Source of the DNA: Rhizobium leguminosarum
GTDB lineage: Bacteria > Pseudomonadota > Alphaproteobacteria > Rhizobiales > Rhizobiaceae
Length of the DNA: 27,748 nucleotides
Direction: 5' to 3'
Assembly: GCF_001652265.1 (NCBI RefSeq)
Contig: NZ_LWBS01000440.1
Span: forward strand, 1 to 27,748
Positions 21,911 to 27,748 of the stretch are shown in pieces. Every line of letters starts with the position of its first letter. Within the stretch, counting starts at the first letter, position 1. The notes under the pieces were generated by a model, which did not search any database, was not told the DNA's origin, and worked only from the letters and a program-made list of their open reading frames with translations. The position numbers and the translations under genes were made by a program.

Positions 21911-22864
21911 TTATCTGAATGATGCGTAGATCTCCTCAACTGTTTGATTCGGGTTCTGAAGGTGCGGAAAGTGACCAATGCCGGGCAGGACATCGACTTT
22001 TGCACCGATCTTGCCAGCGAACTCGATGCCCATCTCGCTGCTGATATAGATGTCCTTCTCGCCCCAGATCACTTTCACGGGCGTTTTCAGCCGGTCGAGG
22101 TTGGCCTCCAGGTGATGCTAGTCGCGGGTGAAATTCGCGTAGTAGTGGGCAAAGGCGTCCGCCGACGTGACGCCGTCAAGGCTCCACGAATGGCTCATGT
22201 CTTGCTGGACCTCGATCGGCAGATCGAATTGTTCAGCGGATGAGAGGCCGCGCCTGTGCACGTTCTGAAGGATCTCGTCGCTCGTCTTGTTCATGTAGGT
22301 GCGGGTAGGCGAGGCGGTCGGCTCGGCTTTGAGGTTCTGCAGGTTCTCCCACATATATTGCGGCCGGTCGAACGGCGCGAAGTCTCCGACGATGATCTGT
22401 CTGGCGATTTTCGGCTCTTCGAGGGCGAGCAGCAGAGCGGGGAGGGCAGCGATATCAGTCGCATAGATCACGAGCTTCGACCCGTCGATGCCTGCCCGCT
22501 CGATATAGGCCTTCAACACTCGGGCGTACGCCCTCGGCGCATAGGAAAACCGCTCGAAGGCCGGGCGCGACGATTGCCCGTAGCCCGGCCAATCGAAGGC
22601 GTGGACGTCGTAGTCGCCAGCAAGCGTTGTCGCAATGTCCTTCCACACCGTCAGCGTTTCCGGAAATCCATGCAGGCAAAGCACGGTGCCTTTTGGAGCG
22701 GGGGCGCTGACAACCTTCCTCCTCAGCGTGAGGAGGTCGTCGATCTCGATGAAGTCGACGGTGTCTTGCGCGGCTTCTCCGGAAGCGGAAGCGAAGGCTT
22801 CAGCCGTCTGGGTAGAGAGAGTTGCTGCGGCTGATGCAGTACTTGCGATTTTGTCCTTAGACAT
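21911..22864 (-). pseudogene. Alpha/beta hydrolase (epoxide hydrolase/dehalogenase-like) interrupted by in-frame TAG
   Basis: ATG 22864 (AAAGGA six bases upstream) begins a 317-codon frame that contains a single TAG at 22118-22120 (codon 249). Before it are the oxyanion HGFPE (65-69), FDWPGYGQSSRP and LVIYATDIAALPALLLA, where Asp137 stands at the nucleophile elbow as in haloalkane dehalogenases and epoxide hydrolases. After the TAG the frame resumes with clear homology: LKTPVKVIWGEKDIYIS (the usual acid region) and VDVLPGIGHFPHLQNP with the catalytic His, ending at TAA 21911-21913. The truncated 248-residue product lacks the histidine and should be inactive unless the TAG is read through. It is divergent from the VOC gene. 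The frame upstream of 22864 to 23296 is not coding. Confidence 0.85.
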
Positions 22865-22956
22865 AGGATGTCCTTTCTGAACGGCGGTCAGCCAAAGCTC
22901 AAAAGCCGGCTGTCTCCACAAATAATTGAGCATGGCGTCAGCCCGCGGTAGCCGGA

Positions 22957-23045
22957 GAAAGTGAGAGGAACCCTCTCGACGGCGGCAGCGCTGCAACCCG
23001 GCTGCCCAAGGCTGACATCTGAACGAGAGGGTGCCTCTCACTTTC
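22957..23045. repeat. 89-bp inverted repeat with 22-bp arms between divergent genes
   Basis: The left arm (22957-22978, starting GAAAGTGAGAGG and ending CCCTCTCG) and right arm (23024-23045, starting CGAGAGGG and ending CTCTCACTTTC) are reverse complements at 21 of 22 positions, separated by 45 bases. Each arm also contains its own short palindrome (GAGAGG..CCTCTC type). It may be a small palindromic mobile element, or a paired operator for the divergent hydrolase and VOC genes. Confidence 0.7.
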
Positions 23046-23167
23046 CCGAGGTGCCGGCCGGCCGTCGACCCGCCCAAATATCCACCTGCCGCCGATTTGA
23101 GACAGCTCGTCGGCGTTGGCATGCGGAAGGCAGAGCGTCGGCCGCGACAATATAAGGAAGAACTGAT

Positions 23168-23554
23168 ATGACTGACATTACCCAAAGCAGACAGGTTGCG
23201 GCCGCCCCCGACAAGGTCCGCGGCCTCCCGGGCCACGCCACTGTCGGCACCAACGATCTGGATGCCGCCTCGGTATTCTACGACAAGTACGGTCATCGCA
23301 CGCTCGAATTCGGCATCATCAAGCCGTTCGACGGCCGCCCTGCCACCGTCGGCAACGGTGGAATGATTGCATTCGAAGCTCCGTCCCGTTCAAAGGTCGA
23401 CGAAGCCCATGCAACTGCATTGGCGGCGGGTGGCTCGGACGAAGGGGCTCCTGGTCCGCGTGGCGAGAACGGCACGGGTCCTTACTGCGCCTATTTTCGC
23501 GATCCCGAAGGCAACAAGTTTCTGATCTTTCGTTCCGGTGCGGACGCGGCCTGA
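23168..23554 (+). CDS. VOC (glyoxalase/dioxygenase superfamily) protein, apparently shortened
   Basis: The 128-residue protein contains VOC-family segments: HATVGTNDLDAASVFYDKYG, IIKPFDGRPATVGNGGMIAF, SRSKVDEAHATALAAGGSDE and CAYFRDPEGNKFLIF (metal-site Glu region). Compared with the usual layout, the stretch between FYDK and IKPFDG is about 15-20 residues short, so a strand or loop of the first module may be deleted. There is an extra N-terminal segment of about 20 residues (MTDITQSRQVAAAPDKVRGL). ATG 23168 has AAGGA about eight bases upstream. The substrate is unknown. It precedes the epoxide hydrolase gene by 68 bp and may be co-transcribed with it. Confidence 0.75.
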   Translation: MTDITQSRQVAAAPDKVRGLPGHATVGTNDLDAASVFYDKYGHRTLEFGIIKPFDGRPATVGNGGMIAFEAPSRSKVDEAHATALAAGGSDEGAPGPRGENGTGPYCAYFRDPEGNKFLIFRSGADAA

Positions 23555-23622
23555 CGTTTTCGGCATTGAAGCGGGGCAGGGCATCTTTTCCTCTCCTCGA
23601 TATCACGAAAGGACATGGCATC

Positions 23623-24930
23623 ATGGCAATGCTGAACGTTTTGAAACACCGCGACATATCGCGCCGCTCGCTGCTGTCAGGCTTTGCCGCGGCCGGCATA
23701 ACCGCCGTTCTCCTTCCGCGCGCGTCCGACGCCGCTGATGTCGTTGTCGCGTCCGAGGAGATCCGACCGTTCAAGGTTGAGGTCTCCGAGGCGGCGCTTG
23801 CAGATCTCAGGCGGCGTCTTGCCGAGACCCGCTGGCCCGACGGCGAAACCGTCATGGATCGTTCGCAGGGCGTTCAGCCCGACAGGCTGAAGGAGCTGGT
23901 GCGCTACTGGCAGTCGTCCTATGACTGGCGGAAGGCGGAGAGCAGGCTGAATGCATTTCCGCAGTTTCTCACCACCGTCGATGGACTGGACATCCATTTC
24001 ATCCATGTCCGCTCCCGTCATGAAAACGCGCTGCCGCTGATCATGACCCACGGCTGGCCAGGTTCGGTCTTCGAGCTGCTTAATGTCATCGGGCCGCTCA
24101 CGGATCCGACGGCGCATGGCGGCACGGCTGATGATGCCTTCCATCTGGTGATCCCTTCGATTCCAGGATTCGGCTTCTCCGGGAAACCTGCAGCAACGGG
24201 TTGGAACTCCCAGCGGATCGCGGCTGCCTGGGACGTGCTGATGAAGCGACTGAACTATGACCGCTATGTGTCGCAGGGCGGCGACTGGGGCGCGATCATC
24301 AGCGACGCCTTGGGTCGCCAGGCGCCCGATGGGCTGCTTGCGATCCACGTCAACAGGGTCGAACGCGCCACGACGTTTCCAGCGGACGCAGCGCAGGCTC
24401 TTAAAAATGGAGGGCCGGCTCCCGATAGCTTGTCTCAGGATGAGAAGGTCGTCTTCGACGACGCTCGGGACTTCCTCAACAATGGCTTCGGCTATGCAGC
24501 GATCATGAGCACGCGGCCGGAGACGGTCGGTTACGGCATTGCGGATTCTCCGGTCGGCCTCGCTGCCTGGCTTTACGACAAGTTAGCCGACTGGGTGTAT
24601 ACACGCGGCGATCCCGAACAGGCCCTTGGCAAGGATGCCATCCTCGACAACATCACACTGTATTGGCTGACGAACACCGGCCCCTCCAGCGGTCGCATCT
24701 ATTGGGAAAACGCCATGTCGGGCGCAAAACTCACGCCCGTCAAAGTCCCGGTCGCCGTCACGGTGTTTCCCGGAGAGGTCTACAAGCCGCCAAAGCACTG
24801 GCTGTCGAAGGCCTATCCGAAACTTATCTACTACAACCACGCCTCCAAGGGCGGTCACTTTGCCGCCTGGGAGGAGCCAGAACTCTTCGGTCAAGAGATC
24901 AAGGACGCTTTCAGAAGCTTGCGGTCTTAA
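23623..24930 (+). CDS. Epoxide hydrolase (N-terminal EHN domain, Tat-exported)
   Basis: This is a 435-residue alpha/beta hydrolase of the microsomal-type epoxide hydrolase family, which converts epoxides to diols through an aspartyl ester. It begins with a twin-arginine signal (SRRSLLSGFAAAGITAVLLP; Arg14-Arg15), implying folded export to the periplasm. The EHN domain follows (RPFKVEVSEAALADLRRRL, YDWRKAESRLNAFPQFLTTV), then the oxyanion HGWPGS, the nucleophile Asp221 in SQGGDWGAIISDAL, acid Glu385 in VTVFPGEVYKPP and His412 in KGGHFAAWEEPE. All triad positions are present, so it should be active. ATG 23623 has AAAGGA at nine bases; the longer frame from 23566 overlaps that site. The natural substrate is unknown. 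Confidence 0.88.
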   Translation: MAMLNVLKHRDISRRSLLSGFAAAGITAVLLPRASDAADVVVASEEIRPFKVEVSEAALADLRRRLAETRWPDGETVMDRSQGVQPDRLKELVRYWQSSYDWRKAESRLNAFPQFLTTVDGLDIHFIHVRSRHENALPLIMTHGWPGSVFELLNVIGPLTDPTAHGGTADDAFHLVIPSIPGFGFSGKPAATGWNSQRIAAAWDVLMKRLNYDRYVSQGGDWGAIISDALGRQAPDGLLAIHVNRVERATTFPADAAQALKNGGPAPDSLSQDEKVVFDDARDFLNNGFGYAAIMSTRPETVGYGIADSPVGLAAWLYDKLADWVYTRGDPEQALGKDAILDNITLYWLTNTGPSSGRIYWENAMSGAKLTPVKVPVAVTVFPGEVYKPPKHWLSKAYPKLIYYNHASKGGHFAAWEEPELFGQEIKDAFRSLRS

Positions 24931-24939
24931 AGCCGCCTA

Positions 24940-25050
24940 GAACAGGATGATTTTAGGCCGGGTCGGCCTAATCTGAATCCTGTTCTAAATTCTATAGTTA
25001 GAGCATGATGTCGTCCGAAAACCGCTCACACTTTTCGGCATCATGCTCTA
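24940..25050. repeat. RIME-type rhizobial intergenic palindromic element
   Basis: The 111-bp element is composed of two hairpins. The first is GAACAGGAT...TAGGCCG-GGT-CGGCCTA...ATCCTGTTC (24940-24985). The second has perfect 12-bp arms TAGAGCATGATG (24999-25010) and CATCATGCTCTA (25039-25050) with an inner CCGAAAA/TTTTCGG pair. Its size and two-palindrome layout match the Rhizobium-specific intergenic mosaic element. It lies just downstream of the epoxide hydrolase gene. Confidence 0.85.
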
Positions 25051-25180
25051 GCCTTTGGTTCACAGTCAGCGTCCCCGAGATCGGTTCGTCAATTGACGTT
25101 GGTCGTGCAACGCTTCACAAAGTCCGAAGTTTCGACCAACCCGGCAAAAGCGACCACACCGTCGCGGGGACCACGGCTAT

Positions 25181-27331
25181 ATGCGCATCATCGACGACCG
25201 TCATCCCGTCCGCAGAGTGTGCGCATTCCTGACGGTGGTATTTTCAACGCTTCTGCTGGCGAGTGCAAACCCCGCCTCGGCGGCTGAGCCGACCAATTCT
25301 TCGGCGCCGATCCGGGTTATTATCGAAATGCCGAATGATGATTCCGCACGAGCGCTGGTCAGTCGGATCGTTCCGGGTAATCAGGAACCGGCGCAGCCAG
25401 CAACAGTCTCGCAAGAGGCTGCACCGACGTCGATTGCCACGTCACTACAGGATTTGCGCCAGAGGTTGCTCACACTCGTCGATGCCGTTCCGACCCTGCC
25501 CGGGCAGATCCAGTCGGCGATCCGGGTCTTCCAAACGGATGATCGTATCGAACCTGTCGGGCTGATCTTGGCAGTCGTGCTCTTCGTCGCAGGCGGGTTC
25601 GTTGCCCAGCGCCTTGCCTGGTGGTCGGGGCGAGGGCTGCTCCATTTTGTGCTGAACGCGCCTGCCGACACCATCCGGCAGCGGATCAAGCTCCACGCCG
25701 CCCGGCTTTCCATGGGTCTTCTCGCCTTGGTCGGTTACCTGATCGGAAGCCTCGGCGCGTTTATCCTCTTTCCATGGCCTGCCGTGTTTCGCGATATTGC
25801 GCTCATCCTGCTATCGGCCGCGCTCATGGTGCGCCTTGGCGTTCTTGTGGGCCGCATTGTCATCGCGCCGGGCGCCCGCCTGCCGCATATGCGGCTTCTG
25901 ACTCTTGTCACCTCGCTAGCCTGGTTCTGGTACTACTGGCTCCTCGGTATCGTCGCAGTGCTGGCGGCTGGCTGGGCCACCATCGAAGTTATCGGGACGA
26001 TCGGGGCTTCACCGATCTTGGCCGATCTCTTTACCGCAGCATGGCTTGGTGTCGTTTCAATCGCTTTGATCGTTATGATCTGGCTGCGGCATTTTCGTTC
26101 CGACGGGGCGCCCGTGAGCCGGCTGGTCTGTGTCGGCTTCAGCGCGAGCATCCTGCTATCGTGGCTGTTATGGGTATCCGGGCTGCGCGGTGCATTCTGG
26201 ACAGTGGTCGTCGTCACGCTTCTGCCCCTTACCGTTTCGGTGGCTCATGATATCATTCGTCGCATTATTCAATCCGGCGACGAGCAGGCGGTCGAAGATC
26301 CGGCCATCGTCGGATGGTCTGTTGTCATCATGCAAACGCTGCGGAACGGCCTCATTGTGGTCGCCGCGCTGCTCATTGCCCGCGCGTGGAATGTCAATCT
26401 CAGCGACCTTGCCGCAGCCGAAACGGTGGCCACGCGTTTGATCCGCGCCGGAATCCGCATTGTTATCGTGCTGCTGGTGACCGACGTTATCTGGAAGCTC
26501 GCTAGCACGCTGATCGACAGTCAGATGGCGATGGCGTCGCGAAGCGAGCAGGGGGGACATCAGGATGGTCCCGACGCGCGCCGGCGTCAGCGGTTGAATA
26601 CCCTCCTTCCCATTCTTCGCAATGTGCTGTTCCTGGCGATCGGCGCTGTCGGCTTCCTGATGATCCTGGACGCCGTTGGCATCCAGATCGGACCACTGCT
26701 GGCGGGCGCTGGCGTCGTCGGCATAGCGGTCGGCTTCGGTGCGCAAACACTCGTCAAGGACATCATCTCTGGCGTCTTTTATCTGTTCGACGATGCCTTT
26801 CGCATCGGCGAATACATCCAGGCGGCGAAATATAAAGGCACGGTCGAAGGTTTCTCGCTGCGATCGATCCGCTTGCGCCATCACCGCGGTCCGGTCACCA
26901 TCGTTCCCTTCGGCGAACTCGGCGCGGTGCAAAACCTCAGCCGCGACTGGGTCATCGATATTATTACGCTCACCCTGAACTATGACAGTGACCTCGAGGA
27001 GGTCCGCAAGACCATCAAGCGCATCGGCGCTGAGCTTCTGGAGGATGCCGAACTCGGGCCCAATATCATCGAGCCCCTGAAAATGCAGGGGATCGAGCAG
27101 ATGGCGGATTATGGTGTTCAGATTCGGCTGAAGTTCATGACGAAACCCGGCGAGCAGTTCGGCGTCCGCCGAAAGGCGCTCGCCATGCTCAAGAAGACAT
27201 TCGCGGAAAAAGGCATCCAATTTGCAACGCCGACCGTCCATGTTTCCGGCGGTCCCGCCGATGCAGCGGCAACCGCTGCAGCCTCGGAGCTGCAAAGACC
27301 ATCGAAAGTCATCCCGACACTTGAGGAGTAG
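25181..27331 (+). CDS. Mechanosensitive ion channel of the MscS family (large, with N-terminal extension)
   Basis: The 716-residue protein begins with a signal peptide (VCAFLTVVFSTLLLASANPA), then a periplasmic stretch of about 90 residues and some ten hydrophobic segments from residue 120 on. The pore-lining MscS helix is GAGVVGIAVGFGAQTLVKDI at about residues 508-528, followed by the beta domain (FRIGEYIQAAKYKGTVEGFS, HHRGPVTIVPFGELGAVQN) and the alpha/beta cage (LTLNYDSDLEEVRKTIKRIG, GVQIRLKFMTKPGEQFGVRR). E. coli MscS has 286 residues, so this is an MscK/YbdG-style expanded channel. It should protect against hypo-osmotic shock. ATG 25181 has only a weak GGGGA at about eleven bases. The gene is isolated on its strand, with a small ORF directly downstream. 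Confidence 0.93.
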   Translation: MRIIDDRHPVRRVCAFLTVVFSTLLLASANPASAAEPTNSSAPIRVIIEMPNDDSARALVSRIVPGNQEPAQPATVSQEAAPTSIATSLQDLRQRLLTLVDAVPTLPGQIQSAIRVFQTDDRIEPVGLILAVVLFVAGGFVAQRLAWWSGRGLLHFVLNAPADTIRQRIKLHAARLSMGLLALVGYLIGSLGAFILFPWPAVFRDIALILLSAALMVRLGVLVGRIVIAPGARLPHMRLLTLVTSLAWFWYYWLLGIVAVLAAGWATIEVIGTIGASPILADLFTAAWLGVVSIALIVMIWLRHFRSDGAPVSRLVCVGFSASILLSWLLWVSGLRGAFWTVVVVTLLPLTVSVAHDIIRRIIQSGDEQAVEDPAIVGWSVVIMQTLRNGLIVVAALLIARAWNVNLSDLAAAETVATRLIRAGIRIVIVLLVTDVIWKLASTLIDSQMAMASRSEQGGHQDGPDARRRQRLNTLLPILRNVLFLAIGAVGFLMILDAVGIQIGPLLAGAGVVGIAVGFGAQTLVKDIISGVFYLFDDAFRIGEYIQAAKYKGTVEGFSLRSIRLRHHRGPVTIVPFGELGAVQNLSRDWVIDIITLTLNYDSDLEEVRKTIKRIGAELLEDAELGPNIIEPLKMQGIEQMADYGVQIRLKFMTKPGEQFGVRRKALAMLKKTFAEKGIQFATPTVHVSGGPADAAATAAASELQRPSKVIPTLEE

Positions 27332-27333
27332 CA

Positions 27334-27573
27334 ACGGCGAGCTTTCCGTCGAACCCCGTCAATGCTCAACAGTCTGACCCTGACGTTGTCGCCAAGCACG
27401 CGTCGTCCGAGACACGGGTTTCGAAAGAGTCTGTTGGCTGGGATCAGCTGTTCTATGAGGGCATGTCCGCAGGTGAACTCGTCGATGTGCTGGATCGTCA
27501 AGATGCAAATTCGAGCAGGCCGATTTTAAAAGAGTGGGTCGATGAGATGGGTGAAGAAGGTATGCCATTGTAA
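27334..27573 (+). CDS. Small protein with apparent ACG start, unknown function
   Basis: A 79-codon frame has strongly coding-like residues (VNAQQSDPDVVAKHASSE, VGWDQLFYEGMSAGELVDVL, ILKEWVDEMGEEGMPL) and ends at TAA 27571-27573. There is no ATG, GTG or TTG before GGC-ATG at about 27454, which would discard half of it. ACG at 27334 sits five bases after GAGGAG (27323-27328), exactly where a start codon is expected, overlapping the end of the MscS gene. Either ACG is used, or ATG mutated to ACG and the gene is dying. I do not recognise the family. Confidence 0.5.
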   Translation, partial: TASFPSNPVNAQQSDPDVVAKHASSETRVSKESVGWDQLFYEGMSAGELVDVLDRQDANSSRPILKEWVDEMGEEGMPL

Positions 27574-27621
27574 TCAAAAGGCATTCTATGGTTCCATAAT
27601 CTATCTTATGCGATACGGTGC

Positions 27622-27748
27622 TGTAGCCGCAAAGTTGGAATGTCCTGTTTCTGCAAAGTTGGAATGTCACTCTCCCCGGGTTTGATGACGGTGGAGATTG
27701 CGGATGGGACTGATAGCGATGAGCGAGCGCGACCTGCAACGGATCGAG
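27622..27748 (+). mobile_element. Insertion sequence, left end (probably ISNCY-type, partial)
   Basis: The 16-mer GCAAAGTTGGAATGTC occurs twice in direct orientation (27629-27644 and 27653-27668), followed after a short leader by a transposase start at 27704. Such paired repeats at an IS tip are likely transposase-binding sites. The exact outer end is uncertain and may lie near 27622. Confidence 0.55.
27704..27748 (+). CDS. Transposase N-terminus (ISNCY-type, partial)
   Basis: ATG 27704 follows GGAG (27692-27695) at eight bases and encodes MGLIAMSERDLQRIE before the window ends. MSERDL.RIE at the N-terminus is familiar from ISNCY-family transposases with an N-terminal HTH. Only 15 codons are visible, so the family call is tentative. 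An alternative start is ATG 27719. Confidence 0.5.
   Translation, partial: MGLIAMSERDLQRIE

Noticed and set aside
22256..22834. 192-residue plus-strand ORF
   Set aside because: Antisense to the alpha/beta hydrolase, which has a ribosome-binding site and family motifs.
22865..23296. N-terminal extension of the hydrolase frame
   Set aside because: It runs through the inverted repeat and the VOC gene and has no homology; ATG 22864 has a good ribosome-binding site.
1..27748. CRISPR array
   Set aside because: No series of regularly spaced direct repeats was seen; the only short direct repeats are pairs (140/5303, 27629/27653, 10184/10200).

Overview
The window reads as chromosomal DNA of a Rhizobium of the R. 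etli / R. leguminosarum type. This rests on the gene families and their order (rlpA, D-Ala-D-Ala carboxypeptidase homologue, tmk, holB, metG, tatD, MBL hydrolase), two rhizobial intergenic palindromic repeats, GGAAC-type (EcfG-like) stress promoter matches, and high GC with GTG/TTG starts. No species call can be proved by reading alone.

Region 1 (1-5700) is an accessory mosaic. It opens with the tail of an IS66 transposase. Next come a tyrosine integrase lacking its N-terminal domain, a predicted small RNA with a strong terminator, an AT-rich membrane protein, and the C-terminal half of an HlyD-type secretion adaptor fused almost base-to-base to a thermonuclease gene without a normal start. 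Two small membrane proteins, a one-TM protein with an ExoI-like C-terminal module and a possible HEPN-domain protein (RX4H motif) follow. The region ends at an intact tRNA-Ser(UGA), a diverged 5' half-tRNA 120 bp beyond it, and a 25-bp repeat shared with the integrase end. I read this as an old, eroded tRNA-associated island.

Region 2 (5700-16400) is mostly core: a GYD-domain protein, two small proteins, RlpA, a carboxypeptidase homologue with altered catalytic motifs, thymidylate kinase, DNA polymerase III delta', a TauE/SafE permease, MetRS, TatD, an MBL hydrolase and a TerC protein. tmk-holB and metG-tatD-MBL are tightly packed and look co-transcribed.

Region 3 (16400-25000) starts with a stress-protein pair behind an EcfG-like promoter. 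It continues with an HpcH/CitE remnant, a 5-oxoprolinase operon (pxpA, a DUF1330 remnant, pxpB, pxpC), a DUF599 membrane protein, a LysR regulator with a large internal deletion, an alpha/beta hydrolase cut by an in-frame TAG, a VOC protein and a Tat-exported epoxide hydrolase. Decayed genes are concentrated between 17.8 and 23.6 kb. An 89-bp near-perfect inverted repeat separates the divergent hydrolase and VOC genes.

Region 4 (25000-27748) holds a 716-residue MscS-family channel, a small ORF whose apparent start is ACG behind a perfect Shine-Dalgarno, and the left end of an insertion sequence with a 16-bp direct repeat and the first 15 codons of its transposase.

I found no complete unknown multi-gene system. 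The best leads are the predicted stress sRNA, the integrase/tRNA-Ser relic, the HEPN-like gene, the altered carboxypeptidase homologue, the nonsense-interrupted hydrolase and the large inverted repeat.
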